From NCBI RefSeq assembly GCF_003709565.1, contig NZ_QNRC01000001.1, forward strand, positions 215,280-279,279: 64,000 nucleotides of DNA, in the 5' to 3' direction. Positions 48,579 through 57,701 of this stretch are shown here, piece by piece. Positions within the stretch are counted from its first letter, which is position 1; each line of letters starts with the position of its first letter. The notes under the pieces are model-generated. The model made no database searches. It saw only the letters and a list, made by a program, of their open reading frames with translations, and was not told the origin of the DNA. A program made the translations under genes and the position numbers. Origin of the DNA: Paracoccus sigandri (GTDB lineage: Bacteria; Pseudomonadota; Alphaproteobacteria; Rhodobacterales; Rhodobacteraceae).

Positions 48579-49297
48579 GCCGCGTCCTCCAGCCAGCGCA
48601 GCACCGCCGCCGGGTCGGGCAGCCGGTGGCGGGCGGCGCTGTCGCCGGGGCCGACCTTGACGCCGAAGCCGCCCAGGGCCTGCGCCTCGGCGATGGCGGC
48701 CTCGTCGGTCAGGTCGTCGCCGGCATAGACCGGCAGGCGCCCGGCAAAGGGCGGCTGCGCCATCAGCCCGGCCAGCGCCCGGTCCTTGCCGGCCCCGGCC
48801 GGGCGCAGTTCCACGGCCATCTTGGCCGGCTGCAGCGCCAGCATCGGATAGTCCCCCGCCAGCCGGATCATCGCCTGCGTCACCCAGCCGCCCAGGTCCG
48901 GCGCGGCGCGGTAATGCAGCACGACCCCGTGCGGCTTGGGCTCCACCAGCAGCGCGGGATGCGGCGCGGCCAGTTGCCGCACCCGGTCCTGCAACCGGGC
49001 CACGTCGAAACCGTCCGCCGCCATCACCGGCCGCACCGGCTGGCCGGGCAGCGACAGTTCGGCACCGTGGCTGCCCGCCACCGCGCCGGGAAAGCCGGGC
49101 AGGAAGCGCCGCAAATCGCCCGCCGCCCGCCCCGAGATCAGCGCCACCGCGCCCCCCAGCCGGTCATGCAGCCGCGACAGGACCGGCGGCAGTTCCGGGG
49201 GCACCCGCACCGCGTCGGGGGTGGGGGCGATCTCTACCAGGCAACCGTCGAAATCCAGGAACAGGGCGGCATCGGCAGGGATCCTGTCGGGAAGCAT
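48575..49297 (-). CDS. otsB: Trehalose-6-phosphate phosphatase
   Basis: HAD-superfamily phosphatase removing the phosphate from trehalose-6-phosphate. The 240-residue product from the ATG at 49297 (MLPDRIPADAALFLDFDGCL) has motif I DFDGCLVEI, the ISGRA motif II region, GSHGAEL, and motif III/IV YAGDDLTDEAAI. Upstream in-frame codons to 49513 lack family similarity. GGAGAGACCCCGCC precedes the start. First gene of the otsBA operon. Confidence 0.95.
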   Translation of the reverse strand: MLPDRIPADAALFLDFDGCLVEIAPTPDAVRVPPELPPVLSRLHDRLGGAVALISGRAAGDLRRFLPGFPGAVAGSHGAELSLPGQPVRPVMAADGFDVARLQDRVRQLAAPHPALLVEPKPHGVVLHYRAAPDLGGWVTQAMIRLAGDYPMLALQPAKMAVELRPAGAGKDRALAGLMAQPPFAGRLPVYAGDDLTDEAAIAEAQALGGFGVKVGPGDSAARHRLPDPAAVLRWLEDAA

Positions 49298-49424
49298 GGG
49301 CGGGGTCTCTCCTGTCTTTTCATCTGCGGCGTGTGGGACCGCCTGCGCGGCCGGGCACCGGAACGGCACCCTGCCGGGACGGAACGCACGAGCCTGTGAC
49401 GTGAACGACAGCACAACCCGCGAC

Positions 49425-49439
49425 GAACCGTTCCGGTTC
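49425..49439. promoter_or_regulatory. Palindrome in the otsB upstream region
   Basis: GAACCG-TTC-CGGTTC, a perfect 6-bp inverted repeat, lies 128 bases upstream of otsB in the 205-base gap after cobO. It has operator geometry. On the minus strand it also contains GGAAC, the -35 core of general-stress EcfG promoters, but no CGTT at the expected spacing was found, so no sigma assignment is made. Confidence 0.35.
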
Positions 49440-49502
49440 ACATTCGCGCAGGACGATGTCGCGCCAGAATCCGGATCGCGGCCCAGATTGCGGCGGCAGG
49501 GG

Positions 49503-50156
49503 TCAGAACTCAACCCCCGGCTGGGCCTTGATGCCCGCCCGGAAGGGATGCTTGACCAGCGTCATCTCGGTCACCAGATCGGCGGCCTCGACCAGCGCCT
49601 CGGGCGCGTTGCGGCCGGTCAGCACGACATGGGTCATCGGCGGCTTCTCGGCCGCAAGGAACGCCACCACCTCGGCCGCGTCCAGATAGCCGTAGCGCAG
49701 CGCGATATTGATCTCGTCCAGCAGCACCATGCGGATGTCCGGGTCGCGGATCAGCTGCTTCGCCTTCTCCCAGCCCGCCTGCGCGGCGGCGATGTCGCGC
49801 GCCTTGTCCTGGGTTTCCCAGGTGAAGCCCTCGCCCATCGCGTGAAACTGGCACAACCCGCCGAAATGGCTGGTCAGCAGGCGCCGTTCGCCCGTGTCCC
49901 AGGCGCCCTTGATGAACTGCACCACCGCGCAGGGCATGTCATGGGCGACGCAGCGCAGGATCATGCCGAAGCCGCTGGAGGACTTGCCCTTGCCCGGCCC
50001 GGTATGGACGATGACCAGCCCCTTCTCGCCGGTCTTGCCTTCCATCATCCGGTCCCGCGCGGCCTTGATCTTCGCCATCTTCCCGGCATGGCGGGCCTGT
50101 TCCTCGGGGGTGATCTCGGGGGTGACGGGGGGGTCGATGTCGCGGCTGTCGGTCAT
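49503..50156 (-). CDS. cobO: Cob(I)yrinic acid a,c-diamide adenosyltransferase
   Basis: Transfers the adenosyl group of ATP to the corrinoid cobalt (CobO/CobA/BtuR type). The 217-residue product has the P-loop VIVHTGPGKGKSSSGFGM, LLDEINIALRYGY and THVVLTGRNAPEAL. The start at 50156 (MTDSRDIDPP) is preceded by GGAGGAGCGAAAGC; an upstream in-frame ATG at 50180 lies beyond this site. Divergent from the riboswitch-led cob operon; its own promoter must lie in the same gap. Confidence 0.95.
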   Translation of the reverse strand: MTDSRDIDPPVTPEITPEEQARHAGKMAKIKAARDRMMEGKTGEKGLVIVHTGPGKGKSSSGFGMILRCVAHDMPCAVVQFIKGAWDTGERRLLTSHFGGLCQFHAMGEGFTWETQDKARDIAAAQAGWEKAKQLIRDPDIRMVLLDEINIALRYGYLDAAEVVAFLAAEKPPMTHVVLTGRNAPEALVEAADLVTEMTLVKHPFRAGIKAQPGVEF

Positions 50157-50207
50157 GCTTTCGCTCCTCCGGCTTGACAAGACAGGGGCGCGCGCCTCAG
50201 GTGGGAC

Positions 50208-50380
50208 GGCGCTGGTTCCTGTCTATGACAGGCGAAGAGGGAATGCGACAGGCTTCACGCCTTAAAGCAGCCGCCCCCGCGACCGTGACCGGAAAGGTCG
50301 CCCGTTCCACTGGCAACAGCCGGGAAGGAGGGCCGACCGTTGGGGAAACCCTGGATCCGCAAGCCGGGAGACCTGCCAGC
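50208..50380 (+). promoter_or_regulatory. Cobalamin (AdoCbl) riboswitch
   Basis: The class signatures appear in order: GGTTCCTG, AGGCGAAGAGGGAATGCGAC, AAAGCAGCCGCCCCCGCGAC, TTCCACTGG, CGGGAAGG and the B12 box AAGCCGGGAGACCTGCC (50361-50377). It lies about 100 bases before the DUF1636 start, reading in the direction of the cob operon. Binding of adenosylcobalamin normally represses such operons; whether this acts on transcription or translation is not clear, as no obvious terminator follows the B12 box. Confidence 0.93.
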
Positions 50381-50482
50381 GCGGGAATGTTGACGGGCGG
50401 ACGGGGTGATCCGCGCCGGGCTGGCGGGGTTTGCCCGCCTCTCGGACATGCGCCCCGGTCGCGGATCGAGGGAAGGGCCGCA

Positions 50483-50890
50483 ATGCCGCGCGCGATACTG
50501 CATGTCTGCACCACCTGCCGGGGCGCTGCCCCCCAGGCAGATGCCGACCCCCGCGCCGAGGCGCAGGCCGACCCCCGCCCCGGCGCGGTGCTGCACGGCG
50601 CGCTGATCGCCCATGCCCCGCCCGAAGGGGTCGAGATCCGCCCCGTCGAATGCCTGTCGGCCTGTACTCAGGGCTGCTCGGTCGCGCTCAGCGCGCCGGG
50701 GAAATGGTCCTATGTCTATGGCCGCCTAACGCCGTCCGACGCCGCCGAGATCCTGTCGGGCGCCGCCGCCTATGCAACCGCCCCCGACGGGCTGGTGCCC
50801 TGGCGCGAACGCCCCGCCATCTTCCGCAAGCAGAGCCTTGCCCGCATCCCGCCGCTTCTTCCCCTGCCCGATCCTTCAGAAAGTGAGTGA
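50483..50890 (+). CDS. DUF1636 cysteine-rich protein
   Basis: A 135-residue protein with a CTTC pair (Cys9, Cys12) and a CLSACTQGC cluster (Cys57, Cys61, Cys65), followed by GKWSYVYGRL; the layout resembles thioredoxin-like [2Fe-2S] ferredoxins. Function is not established, but DUF1636 genes occur beside cobW and cobN genes. It is the first gene after the B12 riboswitch, three bases before the cobW start, so is regulated with cobalamin synthesis. A role as redox partner or metal carrier is inference. Confidence 0.85.
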   Translation: MPRAILHVCTTCRGAAPQADADPRAEAQADPRPGAVLHGALIAHAPPEGVEIRPVECLSACTQGCSVALSAPGKWSYVYGRLTPSDAAEILSGAAAYATAPDGLVPWRERPAIFRKQSLARIPPLLPLPDPSESE

Positions 50891-50893
50891 TCC

Positions 50894-51940
50894 ATGTCCG
50901 ACCTGACCAAAACCCCCGTCACCGTCATCACCGGCTTTCTCGGTTCCGGCAAGACGACCCTGATCCGCCACCTGATGGCCAATCCGCAGGGGCGGCGGCT
51001 GGCGGTGCTGGTCAACGAATTCGGCACCGTCGGCGTGGACGGCGAGATCCTGAAATCCTGCGCCGACGAGAATTGCCCGGCCGAAAACATCCTGGAGCTG
51101 TCGAACGGCTGCATCTGCTGCACCGTGGCCGACGACTTCATCCCGACGCTGGAGCGGTTGATGGCGATGCCCCGGAAGCCCGATCACATCCTGATCGAAA
51201 CCTCGGGCCTTGCGCTGCCCAAGCCCTTGCTGAAGGCCTTCGACTGGCCCGCGATCCGCTCGCGCATCACCGTGGACGGCGTGATCGCGCTGGCCGATGC
51301 CGAGGCCGTCGCGGCGGGCCGCTTCGCGCCCGACGAATCCGCCGTGCAGGCGCAGCGCGAGGCCGATGACAGCCTGGACCACGAGACCCCGCTGTCCGAG
51401 GTCTTCGAGGACCAGATCGCCTGCGCCGACGTGGTGCTGCTGACCAAGGCCGACCTGGCGGGCGAGGCCGGCCTGGCCACCGCCCGCGCGGTGATCGAGG
51501 CCGAGGTGCCGCGCAGGCTGCCGATCCTGCCCGTGACCGAGGGCGCGATCGACCCGAAGGTGATCCTGGGCCTGGGCGCCGCGGCCGAGGACGACCTGGC
51601 GGCGCGGCCCAGCCATCACGACGGCGCGGACGACCATGAACACGAGGATTTCGACACGGTGGTGATCGAGCTGCCCGAGATCGAGGACCCGCAGGCGCTG
51701 GCCCGGGCCATCGAGCGGCTGGCGGCCGAGCAGAACATCCTGCGCGTCAAGGGCCATGTCGCCGTCGCGGGCAAGCCGATGCGGCTTCTGGTGCAGGCGG
51801 TGGGCGCGCGGGTGCGCCACCAATACGACCGGCCCTGGGGGGACGCGGCGCGCCTCTCGCGCTTGGTGGTCATCGCCGAACATGACGACGTGGACGAAGC
51901 GGCGATCCGCGACGTGCTGCTGGGCGCCGTTCCGGCCTAG
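50894..51940 (+). CDS. cobW: CobW GTPase metallochaperone
   Basis: COG0523 G3E GTPase linked to cobalt delivery in the aerobic cobalamin pathway. The 348-residue product has Walker A GFLGSGKTTLIRHL, the metal-binding GCICC motif (Cys73, Cys75, Cys76), TKAD as the GTPase guanine motif, a His-rich loop (HHDGADDHEHEDFD, about 238-251) and the C-terminal CobW_C domain. The position between DUF1636 and cobN, behind a B12 riboswitch, supports true CobW rather than a zinc-responsive paralogue. Confidence 0.95.
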   Translation: MSDLTKTPVTVITGFLGSGKTTLIRHLMANPQGRRLAVLVNEFGTVGVDGEILKSCADENCPAENILELSNGCICCTVADDFIPTLERLMAMPRKPDHILIETSGLALPKPLLKAFDWPAIRSRITVDGVIALADAEAVAAGRFAPDESAVQAQREADDSLDHETPLSEVFEDQIACADVVLLTKADLAGEAGLATARAVIEAEVPRRLPILPVTEGAIDPKVILGLGAAAEDDLAARPSHHDGADDHEHEDFDTVVIELPEIEDPQALARAIERLAAEQNILRVKGHVAVAGKPMRLLVQAVGARVRHQYDRPWGDAARLSRLVVIAEHDDVDEAAIRDVLLGAVPA

Positions 51941-51949
51941 GATCGCGCC

Positions 51950-54900
51950 ATGCACATCGTCTTTCGCGAAAGCCACGGCCTGGAGGAGACCGACACCCCC
52001 TATGATCCCGGCCAGACACCGGGCGAATTGGTGGTGCTGTCCTTCTCCGACAGCGACCTGGGCGCTTTCGCGGCGGGCTGGCGCAGGGCACAACGGGGGG
52101 CGCAGCGGGGGGCGGCAGGGGGCCTGCCATCGCTGCGGCTGTGCAACCTGGTGGCTTTGCGCCATCCGGCCTCGGTCGATACCTATGTCGAGAACACGCT
52201 CTCCGGCGCCAGGGGCATCCTGATCCGGCTGATCGGGGGCGAGGCCTATTGGCCCTACGGCCTCGCCTCGGTGCAGGACCTGGCGCGCAGGCGCGGCATC
52301 GCGCTGACGGTGCTACCCGGCGACGGGCGCGACGATCCGCGGCTGGAGGCGGTCTCGACCGTGCCCGGATCGGTGCTGCAACAGCTAAAGCGGCTGTGCG
52401 ACGCGGGCGGTGCGGTGGCGGCGCAGGCGGCCCTGGCGCAGCTGGCGATCGCGGCGGGGCTTTACGCGGCGCCGGTGCCCGGCCAGAAGACCCTGCCGGA
52501 TTTCGGCTTCTACGATCCCGACCGGGGCGTGATCGCCGCGCCGCCCGATGGCCCGCTGGCGCTGGTCTGCTTCTATCGCAGCTATCTGGCCGCCGCCGAT
52601 ACCGGCCCGGTCGATGCTCTGATCCACGCCCTGCGCGGCGCAGGTTTCACCGCTTGCGGGGTCTTCGCGCCCTCGCTGAAATCCCCCGGTTTCGCCGACT
52701 GGCTGGCCGGCAGCGGCTGCGCGCCCGCGACCATCGTCAACGCCACCGGCTTTTCCGTCCGGGCCGAGGGCGGCGGCACACCCTTCGACCCCTTCGGCTG
52801 CCCGGTCTTCCAGGTCGCGCTGTCGACCAACCGCCGCCGCGAATGGGCGCGTGCGGAACGGGGACTGTCGCCCGCCGACCTGGCCATGCATGTCGTCCTG
52901 CCCGAGGTCGACGGCCGCATCTTCGCCGGCGTGGTCAGCTTCAAGGCGCCCGAGCCGCGCGACCCCGCGCTGCAATTCTCGCGCTTCGCCCACCGGCCCG
53001 ACGCCGACCGCATCGCCGCCGCCACCGCCCGCATCCGCGCCTGGCACCGGCTGGCGACGACGCCCGCGCCGGATCGCCGGATCGCGCTGGTCCTGTCCAC
53101 CTATCCCGGCCGCGACTGGCAGATGGCCCATGCGGTCGGGCTGGACGCGCCCGCCTCGGCCGATGCGCTGGCCGGGCTGCTGGCCGCGCAGGGATACGAC
53201 GTCGCCCCCGGCCCCGGCGCGGCGGCCCTGGCAGGCGAGCGCATCGCCTGGCCGCTGGCCGATTACCTCGCCGCGCTGGCCGAACTGCCCGCCAACCTGC
53301 GCGACGATCTTGAGCAAGCATGGGGCGCGCCCCAGGACGACCCGGCCTGCGATGGAAAATCCTTCCACTTCGCCGCCATCCGCCGCGGCAAGCTGCTGCT
53401 GGCCCTGCAGCCCGAGCGCAGCCACCGCGCCAGCCGCGACGACGATTACCATGACCTGACCCGCGTGCCGCGCCATGGCTATGTCGCCTTCCATCTGTGG
53501 CTGCACCAGCAGGGCCTGCACGCGCTGGTCCATATGGGCGCGCATGGCACGCTGGAATGGCTGCCGGGCAAGGCGGTGGCGCTGTCGGACAGCTGCTGGC
53601 CGCAGGCGCTGGCGGGCGATCTGCCGGTCGTCTATCCCTTCATCGTCAACGATCCGGGCGAGGCCGCGCAGGCCAAGCGCCGGCTCGGCGCGGTGACGCT
53701 TGGCCATGTGCCGCCGCCGATGACCGCCGCGAAGCTGCCCGACGGCATGGCGGGGCTGGAGCGGCTGCTGGACGAATATTCGACCGCCGACGGGCTGGAC
53801 CCGGCGCGGCGCGACCGGCTGATCGCGGCCATCCGCGACGAGGCCCGCGCCCTGGGCGTCGAGGGCGACCTGGGCATCCCCCCCGACGCCAGCGCCGCCG
53901 AGGCGATCACCCGCATCGACCGCTTCGTCTGCGACATCAAGGAAAGCCAGTTCGGCGAGGGGCTGCATGTCTTCGGCACCGGCCCCTGCGGCGCAGAGGA
54001 ACGCGCGGGCCTGCTGGCGGCGCTGGCCGGGCGGCATGTGGCGCCGGGGCCCTCGGGATCGCCCGCGCGGGGCCGGGCCGACGTGCTGCCCACCGGGCGC
54101 AATCTTTTCAGCGTCGACCCCCGCGCCGTGCCGACTCCGGCCGCCCATGCCCAGGGCGTCAAACTGGCCGAGGAACTGCTGCGCCGCCACCTTCAGGACC
54201 ACGGCGACTGGCCGCGCGGGCTGGTCTTGGACCTGTGGGGCAGCGCGACCATGCGCACCGGCGGCGAGGAATTCGCCATGGCCCTGCACCTGGCGGGGCT
54301 GAAGCCGGTCTGGGATGCCGGCTCGGGCCGGGTCTCGGGCATCGAGCTGGTGCCGCTGGCGCTGCTGGGCCGGCCGCGCATCGACGTGACGCTGCGGGTC
54401 TCGGGACTGTTTCGCGACGTGTTCCCGGTGCTGGCGCAGCTCTTCGAAACCGGGGCCGAGGCGCTGGCCGAACGCGGTGAATCGCCCGGCGACAATCCCT
54501 ATCTGGCGCGCGGCCCCCGCGTCTTCGGCCCGCAGCCCGGCCAGTACGGGCTGGGCATGGGCATCGCGGCGGAAACCTTTACCGAGGCCGCGCGCCATGC
54601 GGCGGGCGAGGCATGGCTTGCGGCCTCCAGCTGGGCCATCGGCCGCGACGGCAGCCCGCGCCCCGACCGCGCGGCGCTGGAATCGCGGCTGGCCCATGCC
54701 GACAGCTTCGTCCACGCCCAGGACCTGCCCGAGACCGACCTGCTGCTGGCCGCCGATTATGCCGCGCACGAGGCCGGCTTCGCCGCCGCCATGGCCCGGA
54801 TCGGGGCCGATGCGCCCGCGCTCTATCACCTGGACGCGACGCAGCCCGACCGCCCCCGCGCCCGAACCCTGACCGAGGAAATCGCCCGCACCATCCGCGC

Positions 54901-55204
54901 CCGCGCCTCTGACCCGCGTTGGGCCGATGCGATGTGCGCGCATGGCTTCCGCGGCGCGGCCGAGATCGCGGCGACGCTGGACCATCTGGCCGCCTTCGCC
55001 CATCTGGCGGGCGCGGTGCCGCCGCATCTGTTCGACCTCTATCACGACGCGACGCTTGGCCGGCCCGAGATCGTGGCCTTCATGCAGGAGGCCAATCCCA
55101 CCGCGCTGGCCGCGATGCGCGACCTGTTCCGCCGCCTGCGCGAGGCCGGGCTGTGGGCGACGCGCCGCAACTCGATCGCCGCCGCGCTGGAGGCCGGGAC
55201 ATGA
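51950..55204 (+). CDS. cobN: Cobaltochelatase large subunit
   Basis: CobN inserts Co2+ into hydrogenobyrinic acid a,c-diamide using ATP with CobS and CobT (neither in this window). The 1084-residue product contains the chelatase core WLHQQGLHALVHMGAHGTLE, PVVYPFIVNDPGEAAQAKRR and RVSGLFRDVFP. It is at the short end for CobN (up to about 1270 in some species), without a visible break. Starts nine bases after cobW; stop overlaps the cobG start (ATGA). Confidence 0.95.
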   Translation: MHIVFRESHGLEETDTPYDPGQTPGELVVLSFSDSDLGAFAAGWRRAQRGAQRGAAGGLPSLRLCNLVALRHPASVDTYVENTLSGARGILIRLIGGEAYWPYGLASVQDLARRRGIALTVLPGDGRDDPRLEAVSTVPGSVLQQLKRLCDAGGAVAAQAALAQLAIAAGLYAAPVPGQKTLPDFGFYDPDRGVIAAPPDGPLALVCFYRSYLAAADTGPVDALIHALRGAGFTACGVFAPSLKSPGFADWLAGSGCAPATIVNATGFSVRAEGGGTPFDPFGCPVFQVALSTNRRREWARAERGLSPADLAMHVVLPEVDGRIFAGVVSFKAPEPRDPALQFSRFAHRPDADRIAAATARIRAWHRLATTPAPDRRIALVLSTYPGRDWQMAHAVGLDAPASADALAGLLAAQGYDVAPGPGAAALAGERIAWPLADYLAALAELPANLRDDLEQAWGAPQDDPACDGKSFHFAAIRRGKLLLALQPERSHRASRDDDYHDLTRVPRHGYVAFHLWLHQQGLHALVHMGAHGTLEWLPGKAVALSDSCWPQALAGDLPVVYPFIVNDPGEAAQAKRRLGAVTLGHVPPPMTAAKLPDGMAGLERLLDEYSTADGLDPARRDRLIAAIRDEARALGVEGDLGIPPDASAAEAITRIDRFVCDIKESQFGEGLHVFGTGPCGAEERAGLLAALAGRHVAPGPSGSPARGRADVLPTGRNLFSVDPRAVPTPAAHAQGVKLAEELLRRHLQDHGDWPRGLVLDLWGSATMRTGGEEFAMALHLAGLKPVWDAGSGRVSGIELVPLALLGRPRIDVTLRVSGLFRDVFPVLAQLFETGAEALAERGESPGDNPYLARGPRVFGPQPGQYGLGMGIAAETFTEAARHAAGEAWLAASSWAIGRDGSPRPDRAALESRLAHADSFVHAQDLPETDLLLAADYAAHEAGFAAAMARIGADAPALYHLDATQPDRPRARTLTEEIARTIRARASDPRWADAMCAHGFRGAAEIAATLDHLAAFAHLAGAVPPHLFDLYHDATLGRPEIVAFMQEANPTALAAMRDLFRRLREAGLWATRRNSIAAALEAGT

Positions 55205-56322
55205 GCCGCATCAAGGGATGGTGCCCCGGCGCCCTGCGGCCGATGGAATCGGGCGACGGCTGGGTCCTGCGCATCCGCCCGCGCGGCGGCCGGCTGAGCC
55301 CGGCGCAGGCCATGGGCATCGCCGCGGCGGCGCGGACGCATGGCAGCGGGCTGATCGACCTGACCGGCCGCGCCAACCTGCAGCTGCGCGGCGTGACCCC
55401 CGCCACCCACGCCCCGCTGATCGCGGATCTGCGCGCGCTGGAGCTGATCGACGCCGATATCGCCACCGAGACGCGGCGCAACATCACCGTCACCCCCTTT
55501 GCCGATCCGGCGACCGATGCCGTCGCGGCGGCGCTGGAACGGGCGCTGGCCGCAAGCGGCCTGACCCTGCCGGCGAAATTCGGCTTTGCCGTCGATACCG
55601 GCCCGGCGCCGGTGCTGGGCGACACGCCCGCCGACATCCGGCTGGAACGCGGCAGGGATGGCGGGCTGATCCTGCGCGCCGATGGCATGGCCCTGGGCGC
55701 GCGCTGCGCCGATCCGGCCGGCGATGCCGTGGCGCTGGCGGCGTGGTTCCTGGCGCGGGGCGGCGCAATTGACGGGCGGGGCCGGATGGCGGCGCTGATC
55801 GCGCGCGGCGCGCGGCCGGAAGGCGCCGGCACCGCACCCGCGCCCGCCGCCCCGCCGCCGGGGCCGGGGCCCGTCGCGCAAGGCGCGCTGGTCGCGCTGG
55901 AATTCGGGCAGCTCGACCCCGACACCCTGCGCGCGCTGGCCGCGCTTGGCCCGCTGCGCCTGACGCCCTGGCGGATGCTGCTGGTCGAGGGCGCGGCCAC
56001 GCCCCCCGACCTGCCCGGCCTGATCCTCGACGCCCACGACCCGCGCCTGCGGCTGCGCGCCTGCACCGGCGCGCCGGGCTGTCCGCAGGCCCATGGCGCG
56101 ACCCGGCCGCTTGCGCGGCGGCTGGCGCCGATGGTGCCGCGCGGGCAGGTGCTGCATGTCTCGGGCTGCGCGAAGGGTTGCGGTTGGCCTTTCCGCGCCG
56201 ATCTGGCATTGGTCGCCACGCCGCATGGCCTTGACGTGATCCGGGGCGGCCGCGCCTCGGACCCGCCCGCGCTGCGCGGCCTCGACCCCGACCGCCTGCC
56301 GCCCCTGCCGGAGCTGTTCTGA
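55201..56322 (+). CDS. cobG: Precorrin-3B synthase (O2-dependent)
   Basis: Monooxygenase forming the gamma-lactone of precorrin-3B, the step that defines the aerobic route. The 373-residue protein belongs to the nitrite/sulfite-reductase ferredoxin-like half-domain fold: GLIDLTGRANLQLRG near residue 57 and the 4Fe-4S/siroheme-type cysteines C288, C294, C323 and C327 (CTGAPGC and CAKGC). A Pro/Ala linker sits near residue 220. Start overlaps cobN; the cobH ATG shares a base with its TGA. Confidence 0.93.
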   Translation: MSRIKGWCPGALRPMESGDGWVLRIRPRGGRLSPAQAMGIAAAARTHGSGLIDLTGRANLQLRGVTPATHAPLIADLRALELIDADIATETRRNITVTPFADPATDAVAAALERALAASGLTLPAKFGFAVDTGPAPVLGDTPADIRLERGRDGGLILRADGMALGARCADPAGDAVALAAWFLARGGAIDGRGRMAALIARGARPEGAGTAPAPAAPPPGPGPVAQGALVALEFGQLDPDTLRALAALGPLRLTPWRMLLVEGAATPPDLPGLILDAHDPRLRLRACTGAPGCPQAHGATRPLARRLAPMVPRGQVLHVSGCAKGCGWPFRADLALVATPHGLDVIRGGRASDPPALRGLDPDRLPPLPELF

Positions 56323-56951
56323 TGCCCTATGACTATGAAAAGGACGGCGCCGCGATCTATCGCCAGTCCTTCGCCACCATCCGGGCCGAGGCCGATCTGG
56401 CGCGCTTCGACGCCGACGAGGAGCCCGTGGCCGTGCGCATGATCCACGCCGCCGGGCTGGTCGGGCTGGAGCGCGACATCCGCTTCACCCCCGGCATGGC
56501 GGCGGCGGCGCGCGCGGCGCTGGCGGCGGGCGCGCCGATCCTCTGCGATGCGCGCATGGTCAGCGAGGGCGTGACCCGCCCCCGCCTGCCGGCTGGCAAC
56601 GCCGTGATCTGCACGCTGAACGACCCGCGCGTCCCGGATATGGCGCAGGCGATGGGCAATACCCGCTCCGCCGCCGCGCTGGAGCTGTGGCGCCCGCATC
56701 TGGCGGGCGCCGTGGTCGCCATCGGCAATGCGCCGACCGCGCTGTTTCACCTGCTGAACATGCTGGAGGACCCCGCCTGCCCCCGCCCCGCCGCCATCAT
56801 CGGCTGCCCGGTGGGCTTCGTCGGCGCCGCCGAATCCAAGGAGGCGCTGTTTCACGCGCAGCCCGCGCCCTGCCTGGTCGTCCGCGGGCGGCTGGGCGGC
56901 TCGGCCATCACCGTGGCCGCGATCAACGCGCTGGCCAGCCGGAAGGAGTAA
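56322..56951 (+). CDS. cobH: Precorrin-8X methylmutase
   Basis: Moves the C-11 methyl group to C-12, giving hydrogenobyrinic acid. The 209-residue product has the N-terminal YRQSFATIRAEADLARF, the catalytic-His segment MIHAAGLVGLERDI and GCPVGFVGAAESKEAL, all typical of CobH/CbiC. Normal length. Start codon fused with the cobG stop (TGATG); cobI starts four bases after its end. Confidence 0.96.
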   Translation: MPYDYEKDGAAIYRQSFATIRAEADLARFDADEEPVAVRMIHAAGLVGLERDIRFTPGMAAAARAALAAGAPILCDARMVSEGVTRPRLPAGNAVICTLNDPRVPDMAQAMGNTRSAAALELWRPHLAGAVVAIGNAPTALFHLLNMLEDPACPRPAAIIGCPVGFVGAAESKEALFHAQPAPCLVVRGRLGGSAITVAAINALASRKE

Positions 56952-56954
56952 GGG

Positions 56955-57701
56955 GTGGAACGGGGCAGGATCATCTGCGCGGGGCTGGGGCCGGGCGATC
57001 CCGACCTGATCTCGGTCCGGGCCGACCGGGCGATCCGGGGTGCGCGCCACCTGGCCTATTTCCGCAAGGCGGGCCAGCAGGGGCAGGCGCGGCGCATCGT
57101 CCAGGGGATGCTGGCGCCGGGCGTGACCGAATATGCGATGGAATACCCGGTCACGACCGAGATCCCCTTCGACAGCCCCGAATACAACGCCCTGCTGGCC
57201 GCCTTCTATGACGGCTGGGCCGCGCGGCTGGCGGAACTGGCCCGGAGCCAGGAAATCGTCGTGCTGTGCGAGGGCGACCCGTTCTTCTACGGTTCCTTCA
57301 TGCATCTGTGGCTGCGGCTGCGCGACCTGGTCCCGGTCGAGATCATCCCCGGCATTCCCGGCATGGCCGGCTGCTGGACGGCCAGCGGCACGCCGATCAC
57401 CTGGGGCGACGACGTGATGACGGTGCTGATGGGCACCCTGCCCGAGGCGGAACTGGCCCGCCACATGCGCCGGGCCGATGCGCTGGTGGTGATGAAGACC
57501 GGCCGCAACCTGCCCAAGGTCCGCCGCGCGCTGGCCGCCGCCGGACGGCTGGACCAGGCCTGGCTGGTCGAGCGCGGCACCATGCCCGGCCAGCGCATCG
57601 CCCGGCTGGTCGATACCGAGGATGCCGACTGCCCCTATTTCGCGCTGGTGCTGGTCCACGGCCAGGGCCGCCGCCCGCAAAGCGCCGAGGCCGCCGAATG
57701 A
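56955..57701 (+). CDS. cobI: Precorrin-2 C20-methyltransferase
   Basis: SAM-dependent methylation of precorrin-2 at C-20. The 248-residue tetrapyrrole methylase has the N-terminal GLGPGDPDLISVRADRAI motif, VLCEGDPFFYGSFMHLW and the IPGIPGMAGCW loop. It begins with GTG at 56955, three bases after the cobH stop, with the ribosome-binding site (GGAAGGAG) inside the cobH end. The 3' end overlaps the cobJ start (ATGA). Confidence 0.95.
   Translation: MERGRIICAGLGPGDPDLISVRADRAIRGARHLAYFRKAGQQGQARRIVQGMLAPGVTEYAMEYPVTTEIPFDSPEYNALLAAFYDGWAARLAELARSQEIVVLCEGDPFFYGSFMHLWLRLRDLVPVEIIPGIPGMAGCWTASGTPITWGDDVMTVLMGTLPEAELARHMRRADALVVMKTGRNLPKVRRALAAAGRLDQAWLVERGTMPGQRIARLVDTEDADCPYFALVLVHGQGRRPQSAEAAE

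Noticed and set aside
49421..49445. EcfG (general stress) promoter for otsBA
   Set aside because: A GGAAC core is present on the minus strand but the nearest CGTT lies about 22 bases away, outside the usual 16-18 base spacing.
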